A DNA stretch of 64,000 bases from Pseudozobellia thermophila (GTDB taxonomy: Bacteria; Bacteroidota; Bacteroidia; Flavobacteriales; Flavobacteriaceae): NCBI RefSeq assembly GCF_900141855.1, contig NZ_FQYU01000009.1:84155-148154 (forward strand). The letters run 5' to 3'. This document shows, piece by piece, positions 1 through 8,331 of this stretch. Both the position numbers and the translations under genes were made by a program. The notes under the pieces were generated by a model that did not search any database, had not been told where the DNA came from, and saw only the letters and a program-made list of their open reading frames with translations. The stretch's first letter is position 1. Every line of letters starts with the position of its first letter.

Positions 1-151
1 AATCGGTACGTTCGAACTCTTGGTCGTGCAGGTCTTGCATGACGTAATCGAGGTTTTTCGGCGGGCGTCTTCTGAGTTTCGCAAAGAACTTCTTGTTTTC
101 GGCGTGTTTTTCACCTGCCTTCTGTGGAAGTTGTTCCAATATTTTATCCAT
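1..151 (-). CDS. YkgJ-family cysteine cluster protein, N-terminal part
   Basis: Only the first 50 codons are inside the window; the gene runs off the left edge. The translated start (MDKILEQLPQKAGEKH, then a Lys/Arg-rich stretch and NLDYVMQDLHDQEFERTD) resembles the N-terminus of flavobacterial YkgJ-type proteins, whose metal-binding cysteines would lie beyond the edge and cannot be seen. It is divergent from the methyltransferase at 226. A CAAAACTA at 169-176 reads as TAGTTTTG on the minus strand, a good -7 element just upstream of the start. An AGGAGG abuts the ATG with no spacing, so it is unlikely to act as a ribosome site. Family assignment rests on N-terminal resemblance only. Confidence 0.6.
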   Translation of the reverse strand, partial: MDKILEQLPQKAGEKHAENKKFFAKLRRRPPKNLDYVMQDLHDQEFERTD

Positions 152-225
152 CCTCCTAAAAATCTCGTCAAAACTAAGCAAGAAATGTCTAAATAGTCCA
201 TTTTTGTAGAACAAACGCATCCACC

Positions 226-933
226 ATGAAAGATATCTTTGGTATGGCCCTGCAAGATTACCAAGGGGGCCGGTATTCGGAAGACATCACCACTTCGTCA
301 TCCTTGGACGAAGAAGACTGTATTCCCCTGCCCTACCTGTTCCGGAGCTATGGGGATATGCCGAAACTGGAACAAAGGGCGCTCGAACTTTGTCGGGGGG
401 AAGTCCTCGATATCGGTGCGGGCGCGGGCAGCCATAGCCTCTACCTACAAGGGAAAGGCCTAAAGGTTACCGCCTTGGACACCTCGGCCGGTGCCATAGC
501 AACCTGTTCGAAAAGAGGGGTCGAAGAAACCGTACACAGTGCCCTACTTGATTATAGGGGGCGTACCTTCGATACCTTGCTCATGCTTATGAACGGTATC
601 GGCATTGTGGGCCGCTTAAGCCATATGCACGATTACCTTCTTCATTTTAAGACCTTGCTCAAGCCCGGGGGTCAAATTTTACTGGACTCCAGTGATATTA
701 TCTATATGTTCGAAGAAGACGACGACGGAGGGGTTTGGGTACCCAACACCGGGGCTTATTATGGGGAGGTCGAGTTTACCATGGCCTACAAGGGACAAAA
801 AAGTGATTCTTTTTTTTGGCTATATGTAGATTATCGTACCTTGTCGAATGCCGCTATGGCTGTAGGACTACAGTGTGAGCTGGTACAGGAAGGGAAGCAT
901 TACGATTATTTGGCACGGTTATGGTGCGCCTAA
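226..933 (+). CDS. class I SAM-dependent methyltransferase
   Basis: 235 aa. The SAM-binding motif I is EVLDIGAGAGSHSLYL (about residues 58-73), followed by an acidic motif II region (VTALDTS) and a motif IV/post-I region (FDTLLMLMNGIGIVG), then KPGGQILLDSSD as the usual strand after the catalytic core. This is a Rossmann-like methyltransferase of the small cytosolic type; the substrate cannot be read from the sequence. The gene starts at an ATG 75 bp to the right of the divergent YkgJ gene. A lipoprotein gene follows after 49 bp on the same strand, but nothing ties the two functionally. Confidence 0.85.
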   Translation: MKDIFGMALQDYQGGRYSEDITTSSSLDEEDCIPLPYLFRSYGDMPKLEQRALELCRGEVLDIGAGAGSHSLYLQGKGLKVTALDTSAGAIATCSKRGVEETVHSALLDYRGRTFDTLLMLMNGIGIVGRLSHMHDYLLHFKTLLKPGGQILLDSSDIIYMFEEDDDGGVWVPNTGAYYGEVEFTMAYKGQKSDSFFWLYVDYRTLSNAAMAVGLQCELVQEGKHYDYLARLWCA

Positions 934-982
934 TCCAAATTCTTACTTTCTTTTTACATTATATAAACTAAAAGGCATTTCA

Positions 983-1891
983 ATGAAAAAGACAACTAAA
1001 GCCTTGCTCGTGCTTTTTTTGGCCTGGTTTTGGGGCTGTTCGAGCGATTCGACCGACACCGATGCGTCCAATGCATCGGGAACCGTGGACAAAACGGCCA
1101 ACTTGCAAGGGACCGGCGATTCGGCCAGGGACCTGTTGTCGAACGAGAACTTTACCAAACTCAAAATAGAAATTGCCTATGTCGACGGGTATGCGCCCAC
1201 TGAAGAAGCCATAGACGGTTTTGTAAACTACCTCAAGGAGCGCACCTTTAAGGAAGAAATCGAAATTGTCTACAATACCTTGCCGTCACCCGACGAAGAG
1301 AGCCTCACCCTGGATGAAATTGCAGATTTGGAAAGCAAGAACAGAACGGTATACAACGAAGGGAGCACGCTGGCCATTTACATCTATTTTGCCGATGCAC
1401 CGGCCGATGGCGATGATTTGGAGGAGGGTCTTGTAACCTTGGGGGCGGTCTACCGAAATACCTCGATGATCATTCATGAGGCCACTGTTCGCAAACTGGC
1501 CGCCCAAAGTTTCTTTATTTCCGATGCCGATGTCGAAAACACTACATTGAACCATGAATTCGGACACCTCTTCGGGCTCGTGAACCTAGGAACGCCCTCG
1601 ATCCACAACCACGAAGACACCGAGGCCAACGACGGGGACGACCCGGCGGGCAATAACCACTGTTCGGTCGCGGGCTGTCTGATGCGGGCCGAACTACAGT
1701 TTGGCGGAGGCCTGAACAAAGGGCAGTCGCTATTCTCAAAGAATTCAAACGGACTGATAGCCCCTTGTCGGTTAAGCGGGGCCAGCGTAATCAAAATGTT
1801 GGAAAACCGGACCGCCAAAGGGGTATTGCCCACCCCGCCCGACCTTGATGCCGAGTGCTTGCTGGATTTGGCATCGAACGGGGGGCGCTAA
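983..1891 (+). CDS. lipoprotein zinc metalloprotease, HExxH type
   Basis: 302 aa from the ATG at 983; an upstream in-frame ATG at 875 lies inside the methyltransferase and is not used. A lipoprotein signal is clear: MKKTTKALLVLFLAWFWG followed by Cys and a Ser/Asp-rich tail (CSSDSTDTD), typical of Bacteroidota surface-exposed lipoproteins. The zinc motif NHEFGHLFGL lies at about residue 190, and a later Cys-Leu-Met could be a Met-turn, so a metzincin-like fold is likely. It is probably anchored in the outer membrane; the substrate is unknown. The gene converges with queE, with 15 bp between the stops. Confidence 0.75.
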   Translation: MKKTTKALLVLFLAWFWGCSSDSTDTDASNASGTVDKTANLQGTGDSARDLLSNENFTKLKIEIAYVDGYAPTEEAIDGFVNYLKERTFKEEIEIVYNTLPSPDEESLTLDEIADLESKNRTVYNEGSTLAIYIYFADAPADGDDLEEGLVTLGAVYRNTSMIIHEATVRKLAAQSFFISDADVENTTLNHEFGHLFGLVNLGTPSIHNHEDTEANDGDDPAGNNHCSVAGCLMRAELQFGGGLNKGQSLFSKNSNGLIAPCRLSGASVIKMLENRTAKGVLPTPPDLDAECLLDLASNGGR

Positions 1892-1906
1892 GGCCACGGT
1901 GTCCGT

Positions 1907-2539
1907 TTAAGGAATGTTCAGGTATTTATGGGTCTGTAAGGAAACCTTCCATTTGGGGTGCTGCATCACATAGTCGACGATTAGGGGCGTAACCTTATCG
2001 CGAACGCTCCATTCGGGCTGTAAGTACAGTATACAGTCATCGTTGACCTTTGCCGCTTCCTGCTCTGCAAAAATCAAATCGTGCCTGTTGTAGACAATGA
2101 CCTTCAACTCATGCGCACGGTCATAGACTTCCTTATGGGGCAGCTTGTTTTTTTTCGGGGATAGGCAGATCCAATCCCAGGTCCCGGTCAAGGGGTAGGC
2201 CCCGGAGGTTTCGATATGGATCTGAAGGTTTTTGGCCTTTAAGGCATCGGTCAGGGGCTTCATGTTCCAAGTCAGGGGCTCACCGCCGGTCACCACGATC
2301 GTATTCGAATACTTCGCCGCATTTTCGACAATGGCCTCCACAGGTGTCGGCGGATGGGTTGCGGCGTTCCAACTTTCCTTTACATCGCACCAGTGACACC
2401 CGACATCGCAACCTCCCACCCGAATAAAATAAGCGGCCGTACCCTTGTGAAAGCCCTCTCCCTGAATGGTATAAAACTCTTCCATTAAGGGCAAAAGCCT
2501 GCCCTTATCGACCTCTCTTAAAACTTCATCTTCCAACAT
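1907..2539 (-). CDS. queE: 7-carboxy-7-deazaguanine synthase (queuosine pathway)
   Basis: 210 aa radical SAM enzyme that converts 6-carboxytetrahydropterin into 7-carboxy-7-deazaguanine, a step toward preQ0/queuosine. Seen: the N-terminal substrate/cluster region FYTIQGEG, then the CxxxCxxC cluster motif (CDVGCHWC), then VVTGGEP as the SAM-binding GGE motif, and a C-terminal SLQTHKYLNIP typical of QueE. A longer open frame reaches 2608, but the ATG at 2539 gives the family N-terminus and sits just downstream of a strong promoter (-7 at 2551-2544), so the mRNA may be nearly leaderless. No other que gene is in the window. Confidence 0.93.
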   Translation of the reverse strand: MLEDEVLREVDKGRLLPLMEEFYTIQGEGFHKGTAAYFIRVGGCDVGCHWCDVKESWNAATHPPTPVEAIVENAAKYSNTIVVTGGEPLTWNMKPLTDALKAKNLQIHIETSGAYPLTGTWDWICLSPKKNKLPHKEVYDRAHELKVIVYNRHDLIFAEQEAAKVNDDCILYLQPEWSVRDKVTPLIVDYVMQHPKWKVSLQTHKYLNIP

Positions 2540-2543
2540 TCGG

Positions 2544-2576
2544 CAAAGATAGGTGTTGCAAGTTCCAAAACCCAAA
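2544..2576 (-). promoter_or_regulatory. promoter of queE
   Basis: On the minus strand, TTTG (2576-2573), a 21 bp spacer and TATCTTTG (2551-2544) match the Bacteroidota TTTG / TAnnTTTG consensus exactly. The queE ATG begins 4 bp past the -7 box, so transcription should start at or beside the start codon. Confidence 0.6.
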
Positions 2577-2694
2577 AAACCGAAACCCAAATTGTCCCCA
2601 CAAACCACGGGGCAACGCCATCAAAAGGTAAATTGTAGCCTCCATCCCTTCAAAACAGGCAAAATTGCCTTATTTTTACCAAAAATTTGACCAT

Positions 2695-4197
2695 ATGGCC
2701 AGCAAAGAGGAATTTTTCGAGCATATAGAAAAAGGGTATACCACCAAAGGCGACTACTTGGTAATGGGCGCCGCCATGTTCGAAGGCAAGGCCGTGACCA
2801 ATGCCCATGTAAAAGTTCCGCTGAAGACCATGAACCGTCACGGACTGATCGCCGGGGCAACGGGAACCGGTAAGACCAAAACCCTTCAGGTTCTGGCCGA
2901 AAATCTTTCCGACAAGGGGGTACCGGTACTCTTAATGGACCTCAAGGGCGATTTGAGCGGTATAGCACAACCCAGTCCGGGCCATCCGAAAATCGATGAG
3001 CGCCACGCCCAAATAGGCCTACCCTTTGAACCCAAGTCGTTTCCCGTAGAGATACTCTCCCTCTCGGAACAGGACGGGGTAAAATTAAGGGCCACGGTAT
3101 CGGAATTCGGACCCGTTCTTCTTTCAAGGATACTGGACCTTAGCGTAACCCAAGAGGGCATTGTCGCCGTGGTTTTCAAATATTGCGACGACAACAAGCT
3201 TCCACTGCTCGACCTCAAGGATTTCAAGAAGGTACTGCAATATGCCACGGGAGAGGGCAAGGCGGAGTTTACCAAACATTACGGCCGTATATCGACAAGT
3301 TCTACGGGCACCATATTGAGAAAGATCATCGAGCTCGAACAACAGGGAGCCGAACGTTTCTTCGGGGAAAAATCGTTCGAGGTCGAAGACCTTACCCGCA
3401 TCGACGAAAACGGCAGGGGCTACATCAACATTATCCGGTTGACCGACATCCAAGATCGGCCCAAACTGTTTTCGACCTTTATGTTGAGCCTGTTGGCCGA
3501 AATATACAGTACCTTCCCGGAGCAGGGCGACAGCGATAGGCCCGAGCTCGTCCTTTTTATCGACGAGGCCCATCTTATTTTCAACGAAGCCTCAAAAGCC
3601 TTGTTGGACCAAATCGAAAGCATTGTCAAACTGATCCGCTCGAAGGGTATAGGCCTCTATTTTGTGACACAGAACCCGACCGATGTACCCGATGCGGTAC
3701 TTTCCCAATTGGGACTGAAGGTACAGCACGCCCTGCGCGCCTTTACCGCCAAAGACCGAAAGGCCATAAAACTGACCGCCGAAAACTACCCCGATTCGGA
3801 ATTCTACGACACCAAGGAGGTACTGACCTCGTTGGGTATCGGCGAGGCCCTTATCTCCGCCCTTGATGAAAAAGGACGCCCCACACCATTGGCGGCAACC
3901 TTGCTCAGGGCCCCGATGAGCCGTATGGACGTACTGACGGAATCCGAACTCAAAACCTTGGTCACAAGATCGGACTTGGTCAAAAAATATAGCGAAGAAA
4001 TCGATAGGGAGAGCGCCTATGAGATCCTAAACGAAAAAATAGAAAAGGCCGAGGCCGAGGCCGCCAAGGAAAAGGCCAGACCAAAAACCACTGCACGCAA
4101 AAGAACCAGTACAAGACAAAACCCGGTCATCAAGGTTTTGACCAGCGCCACCTTTATTCGCGGGGTACTGGGTGTTTTAAAAAAGGTAATTCGATAG
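2695..4197 (+). CDS. DUF853-family HerA-like ATPase
   Basis: 500 aa from the ATG at 2695 (ten upstream in-frame residues are not family-like). The Walker A motif GATGTGKTK lies at about residue 56 and the Walker B LVLFIDEAH at about 293, in the HerA/FtsK-like arrangement of DUF853 proteins, with VTQNPTDVPDAVLSQLGLKVQHALRA after it as the sensor region. The C-terminus (residues about 440-480) is Lys/Glu/Ala-rich and probably coiled. DUF853 proteins are predicted DNA-pumping or helicase-like ATPases of unproven role. No NurA-type nuclease is adjacent. The lipoprotein at 4233 follows after 35 bp. Confidence 0.85.
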   Translation: MASKEEFFEHIEKGYTTKGDYLVMGAAMFEGKAVTNAHVKVPLKTMNRHGLIAGATGTGKTKTLQVLAENLSDKGVPVLLMDLKGDLSGIAQPSPGHPKIDERHAQIGLPFEPKSFPVEILSLSEQDGVKLRATVSEFGPVLLSRILDLSVTQEGIVAVVFKYCDDNKLPLLDLKDFKKVLQYATGEGKAEFTKHYGRISTSSTGTILRKIIELEQQGAERFFGEKSFEVEDLTRIDENGRGYINIIRLTDIQDRPKLFSTFMLSLLAEIYSTFPEQGDSDRPELVLFIDEAHLIFNEASKALLDQIESIVKLIRSKGIGLYFVTQNPTDVPDAVLSQLGLKVQHALRAFTAKDRKAIKLTAENYPDSEFYDTKEVLTSLGIGEALISALDEKGRPTPLAATLLRAPMSRMDVLTESELKTLVTRSDLVKKYSEEIDRESAYEILNEKIEKAEAEAAKEKARPKTTARKRTSTRQNPVIKVLTSATFIRGVLGVLKKVIR

Positions 4198-4232
4198 CTT
4201 ATATTTTATTACAAAATTTTATAGCCTAACAC

Positions 4233-4781
4233 ATGAGATTTACACTACTATTCAGCTGTTTATTGCTGTGCCTTGCCAGCTGCAAACAAGAAAAGGACAC
4301 CACCTTTCTCATTACGAAGGACGCCGTGGGCAAATTGGAACGCATAAGCCTGGCCCGCGACATAGAGGTCATCTACGCCAACGATTCGATCGTCAAGGAT
4401 TCCTCCATCGTCAACAGTGCCAACAACAGTAAAAAGTTCAAGATTTTCGAGCCGGGCGGAAAACACTTGCTGACACTTACCCCCAGTTCGGACAGCATCC
4501 CCACCATAGAGAACATCAGGATCGAAGACGAGCGTTTTGTTACCGAAAAAGGGGTCGGCCTTGCCAGTACCTTTAAGGATATAAAGGACAATTACACGAT
4601 CAGAAAGATAATCACCTCCATGAACAACGTGGTTATCCTCCTGAAAGACAGCGACGTTTATTTTACCATAAGCAAAGAAGAACTACCGTCAAGCCTTAGA
4701 TACGCCTCAAGCGTTAACATCGAAGCGGTTCAGATACCCGACGACGCCAAGATCAAATACATGATGGTGGCATGGGAATAA
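4233..4781 (+). CDS. hypothetical lipoprotein
   Basis: 182 aa. The N-terminus MRFTLLFSCLLLCLASCKQEKD is a lipoprotein signal with Cys17 as the lipidated residue. The rest is soluble with no motif I recognise; it alternates short beta-like stretches with charged loops. It lies 35 bp after the DUF853 gene and may be co-transcribed, although the AT-rich gap could hold its own promoter. Confidence 0.7.
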   Translation: MRFTLLFSCLLLCLASCKQEKDTTFLITKDAVGKLERISLARDIEVIYANDSIVKDSSIVNSANNSKKFKIFEPGGKHLLTLTPSSDSIPTIENIRIEDERFVTEKGVGLASTFKDIKDNYTIRKIITSMNNVVILLKDSDVYFTISKEELPSSLRYASSVNIEAVQIPDDAKIKYMMVAWE

Positions 4782-4897
4782 AAATGGCAAAAAACATTGT
4801 CGGCACATCATCCCGGCATCCTTTTCCATCGGTACCATTTCCCATGTGCCAAGCTTAAAAAAACTCGTTTTTTCACTTTAGCCCCGAAACACAAACC

Positions 4898-5725
4898 GTG
4901 AATAAAATCACCCCAAAACTATATGGGAAGTACTTTAACCTATTGGCCCTTTTCTCCAAAAAAAAGGCGGCACAAAAGGCGTTTGAAGTATTTAGCACTG
5001 TACGAAAAGGTCGTGTTTTACCACAGCAACAAGAATACCTGAACCGGGCCAAGGATCAGGTTCTCGAAATCGCAGGACACCGGCTGCAGACCTACCGATG
5101 GCCCGGGACCAAGGAAACGGTCTTACTGGTGCACGGCTGGGAAAGCAACAGCTTTCGATGGAGAAATTTAATCGGCTTTCTACAAGAGGCCAATTATGAT
5201 ATCGTCGCCTTCGATGCCCCCGGCCACGGATATTCTTCGGGTAAAAATTTACACCTGCCCCTTTATGGCCAATGCATTCGGAAGGTAATCGAAACGTACG
5301 ACCCCAAGTATTTGGTAGGCCACTCCCTAGGGGGGATGGCCATACTCTATACCGAATACAATTGGCCCAACAAAAACGTAGAGAAGATAGTGACCATAGG
5401 TTCCCCTTCGGAGTTTCATGAAATACTCGACCATTACCAAGAACTGCTCGGGTTCAACGACCGGGTCTTAAAAGCCTTTGAAGCATACGGCCTTGAGCGC
5501 TTTGGTTTCGATATTCGCCATTTTTCATCGTCGAAGTTTGTGGCCGACAATCATAAAAAAGGGCTGTTGTTTCACGACGAATTGGATGTACTTGCGCCGT
5601 TTCACGCTTCGGAAAAAGTGCACGCCCGTTGGAAAGGAAGTCGATTTGTTCGTACCAAGGGACTGGGCCACTCCATGCATCAACCCGAGATCAACGAACA
5701 AATAGTCGCCTTTTTGGAAGAATAA
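4898..5725 (+). CDS. alpha/beta hydrolase
   Basis: 275 aa, GTG start at 4898. Seen: the oxyanion-hole region VLLVHGWES, the strand after it (DIVAFDAPGHGYSS), the nucleophile elbow VGHSLGG (about residue 140), the acid region HDELDVLAPF and the catalytic-His region TKGLGHSMHQ near the end. This is a complete triad of the lysophospholipase/esterase-like type, with about 55 extra N-terminal residues rich in Lys. No signal peptide is visible, so it is probably cytosolic. The substrate is unknown. Confidence 0.85.
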   Translation: MNKITPKLYGKYFNLLALFSKKKAAQKAFEVFSTVRKGRVLPQQQEYLNRAKDQVLEIAGHRLQTYRWPGTKETVLLVHGWESNSFRWRNLIGFLQEANYDIVAFDAPGHGYSSGKNLHLPLYGQCIRKVIETYDPKYLVGHSLGGMAILYTEYNWPNKNVEKIVTIGSPSEFHEILDHYQELLGFNDRVLKAFEAYGLERFGFDIRHFSSSKFVADNHKKGLLFHDELDVLAPFHASEKVHARWKGSRFVRTKGLGHSMHQPEINEQIVAFLEE

Positions 5726-5871
5726 GGCCCGATGTCCCTTTTACAGGCGTCAGGTAACGATCAAGGCCTCCGGTAGATGAGCCCAAAATGATGCCTGCCC
5801 CGGTACAACACGGAGGTCCTTTCCCTTGTTCCTGTTTTTTTATTTGCCATTTTTAACTTCCTTTGCCAAGT

Positions 5872-6660
5872 ATGAAATATCGCTTAGCGCTTTATCTTAT
5901 GTTATGGCTTTGGATCGGCATGGACGCCCAAATCCTAAAAAAGCCCCTTCCCGACAAACTGGTAGTATTGACCTTCGATGATGCTCCGGCCAGCCAGTAT
6001 TCGATTGTTGCGCCCCTGTTGCGCCAATACGGTTTCGGGGCCACCTTCTTTGTCTGTGAATTTCCCCCCAACTATAGCGATAGTACCCTATACATGACCT
6101 GGCGACAGATAAAACAGCTAGACCAAATGGGCTTCGAAATTGCCAACCACACCCGAACCCACCCCAATGTGACCAAATTGAACAAGACCGGGTTTGAAAA
6201 AGAATTGTCCTATATTGAAAACACCTGTGATTCTTTGGGCATTACGACACCGAGAAATTTTGCCTATCCGGGTTATGGACTTAATTCGGGGGTATTGGTT
6301 TTTTTGGAGGACAAAGGCTATGTTTTTGCCCGTGCGGGCGGAAGCAGGCCCTACGATCCCCAGGTCGACCACCCCTTCCTCATCCCCAGTTGGGCAAGTG
6401 ATGCAACGAATGAAAAGGAAATTTTAAAAGCCCTTGGGCAGGCCAAAGACGGAAAAATTACGGTCTTGACCTTTCATGGGGTCCCCGATATCGAGCATCC
6501 TTGGGTAACCACGCCCCCTGAACTGTTCGAGAACTATCTAAAATACCTCGACCAAAATGGGTATACGGTAATCGCCCTCCGCGATCTGGAGCGGTACATA
6601 GATGTAAGGGAGGCCAAGAAAAGAATCGCCCCCGACCTGAACCGACCGCTTAAAAACTAA
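5872..6660 (+). CDS. polysaccharide deacetylase (NodB domain), secreted
   Basis: 262 aa from the ATG at 5872; an in-frame TTG three codons earlier is less likely. The signal peptide is MKYRLALYLMLWLWIGMDA, probably cut before QILKK. The NodB homology domain shows motif 1 LTFDDAP, motif 2 ANHTRTHP (metal-binding His residues), motif 3 RNFAYPGYGLN and motif 5 VLTFHGVP. It should remove N- or O-acetyl groups from a polysaccharide in the periplasm or at the surface; the substrate is unknown. The VOC protein follows after 33 bp. Confidence 0.88.
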   Translation: MKYRLALYLMLWLWIGMDAQILKKPLPDKLVVLTFDDAPASQYSIVAPLLRQYGFGATFFVCEFPPNYSDSTLYMTWRQIKQLDQMGFEIANHTRTHPNVTKLNKTGFEKELSYIENTCDSLGITTPRNFAYPGYGLNSGVLVFLEDKGYVFARAGGSRPYDPQVDHPFLIPSWASDATNEKEILKALGQAKDGKITVLTFHGVPDIEHPWVTTPPELFENYLKYLDQNGYTVIALRDLERYIDVREAKKRIAPDLNRPLKN

Positions 6661-6693
6661 GTCAACAACGCTATCGAACTAAAACAACAGACC

Positions 6694-7119
6694 ATGCAGA
6701 ACGTAAGTCCCTTTCATATTGCCATACCCGTTCACAACCTTGACGAATGCCGAAACTTTTATCGCGAAATACTGAATTGTGAAGAGGGCCGCAGCAGTGA
6801 CCATTGGGTAGATTTTAACCTTTTCGGCCATCAGTTGGTAATTCATTACAAACCCAAAACGGAAACGGACAGCTTGCACTACAACCCCGTTGATGGCCAT
6901 GACGTACCCGTGCCCCATTACGGGGTGGTCTTGCCTTGGGATATTTTTTGGAGCTTTGCCGAGGAACTTAAGAACAAAAAGGTCCGATTTAAAATCGAAC
7001 CCTATATCCGTTTTAAGGGCCTGGCCGGCGAACAGGCTACCATGTTCTTTTTAGATCCTGCCGGAAACGCCCTCGAATTCAAGGCCTTTAAAGACCTCTC
7101 CCAGCTTTTCGCCAAATAG
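6694..7119 (+). CDS. VOC-family protein (glyoxalase/extradiol dioxygenase fold)
   Basis: 141 aa. Two beta-alpha-beta-beta-beta modules are visible: [22 protein letters not shown] with HQLVIHY, and [18 protein letters not shown] with [18 protein letters not shown]. The His and Glu residues at the ends of the modules fit a metal site. It is a small cytosolic member of the superfamily. The reaction cannot be assigned. Its stop is 2 bp from the stop of the convergent aldo/keto reductase. Confidence 0.85.
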   Translation: MQNVSPFHIAIPVHNLDECRNFYREILNCEEGRSSDHWVDFNLFGHQLVIHYKPKTETDSLHYNPVDGHDVPVPHYGVVLPWDIFWSFAEELKNKKVRFKIEPYIRFKGLAGEQATMFFLDPAGNALEFKAFKDLSQLFAK

Positions 7120-7121
7120 GC

Positions 7122-8093
7122 TCATTGCGACCACGAGGTCGGGGTTCTGTCCCACCGATGTTTTTTCAGCTCCCTTAGCAAATCGGCCGGCAGCCCTTTA
7201 CCGTCGCTGGTGGCGGTATTGGCCAGTACGTTTCGCTGCTTTCGCATACCGGGTATGGTCGTACTTACGGTTTTGTTTTCCAAAATAAAGCGCAGGGCCA
7301 TTTCGGCCATGGTCATCCCCTCCGGAATCAGGGGCCGCAATGCATCGGCATGCTCAACACTTGCGTTCAGGTTCTCGGGCACAAAATAAGTAGCACGCCA
7401 GTCCCCTTCGGGAAAAACGGTTTCCTTGGTAAGGTTGCCGGTCAAGGTTCCCTCGTCGAAGGGCACCCGGGCTATCACGGCAATGTCCCTTTCTTCGCAA
7501 AGCGGAAAAAGCCGGTCTTCGGGATTTTGGTCAAAGATATTATAGATGACCTGTACCGCATCGATAAGTCCCGTTTCAAGTGCCTTGATACCGTTTTCAG
7601 GTTCCCAGCGATTGACGCTGATACCCATTGCCCTTATCTTTCCGTCCTTTTTCAAGTCTTCTACCGCCCTTTGCCATTCTTCGCGGTGCGACCAAGAATC
7701 GTCCCAGGTATGAAACTGCATTAGGTCGATACGTTCCATTCCCAGATTGACCAAGGTCTTCTCGGTGTATTCGACAATGTGGCTGGTCGGATAGGAATCC
7801 TCAAAACCATATTCCGGTTTTGCCGGCCATTGAAAGTTCTTGGGCGGTATCTTACTGGCGGTATACAGTTTTTCCCTGGGATGCCGGCGCACGAGTTCGC
7901 CCAAGAGCTCTTCGCTATGGCCTTCGCCATAGCCCCAGGCCGTATCAAAAAAATTAACCCCGTTCTCAACGGCCAGGTCCAAGGATTTTGCCGATTGTAT
8001 ATCGTCCGATTCCGTCCATCCGGCCATACCCCACATGCCATAGCCGATCTCACTTACTTGCCAATCGGTTCTTCCGAATCTTCTGTACTTCAT
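7122..8093 (-). CDS. aldo/keto reductase
   Basis: 323 aa. The catalytic tetrad of the family is visible: Asp and Tyr in FFDTAWGYGEG, Lys in YTASKIPP and His in LMQFHTWDD. NADPH-binding segments near the C-terminus (TTIPGMRKQRNVLANTA) are present. It belongs to the bacterial group that often acts with Gfo/Idh oxidoreductases on sugars, but the substrate is not shown. It is the leftmost of a minus-strand run that includes Gfo/Idh and DUF1080 genes, although 238 bp separates it from them. Confidence 0.9.
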   Translation of the reverse strand: MKYRRFGRTDWQVSEIGYGMWGMAGWTESDDIQSAKSLDLAVENGVNFFDTAWGYGEGHSEELLGELVRRHPREKLYTASKIPPKNFQWPAKPEYGFEDSYPTSHIVEYTEKTLVNLGMERIDLMQFHTWDDSWSHREEWQRAVEDLKKDGKIRAMGISVNRWEPENGIKALETGLIDAVQVIYNIFDQNPEDRLFPLCEERDIAVIARVPFDEGTLTGNLTKETVFPEGDWRATYFVPENLNASVEHADALRPLIPEGMTMAEMALRFILENKTVSTTIPGMRKQRNVLANTATSDGKGLPADLLRELKKHRWDRTPTSWSQ

Positions 8094-8331
8094 TTAAAAT
8101 AAGGTTTTTGTTAATGGTCGTGTGCCGAGGGCCACATCCCTTCCTGAATCGCCAAAAGGCCGCACAAGGGCATAAAAATAGGCCCGGACTACGTTTCCCA
8201 GCTAGGTAATTTACGACTTTTGTACGGGAACACTGCCCATCGGCAACATCCTTTTTATCCCTACAAGAAGCAACCACCGGTTAGTTTGGTTATGGCAAAC
8301 GCGTTTCGGGCCCAATTTTAATTTTCCCCGA

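Noticed and set aside
151..160. Strong Shine-Dalgarno AGGAGG before the YkgJ gene
   Set aside because: It touches the ATG with no spacer, and Bacteroidota seldom use this signal.
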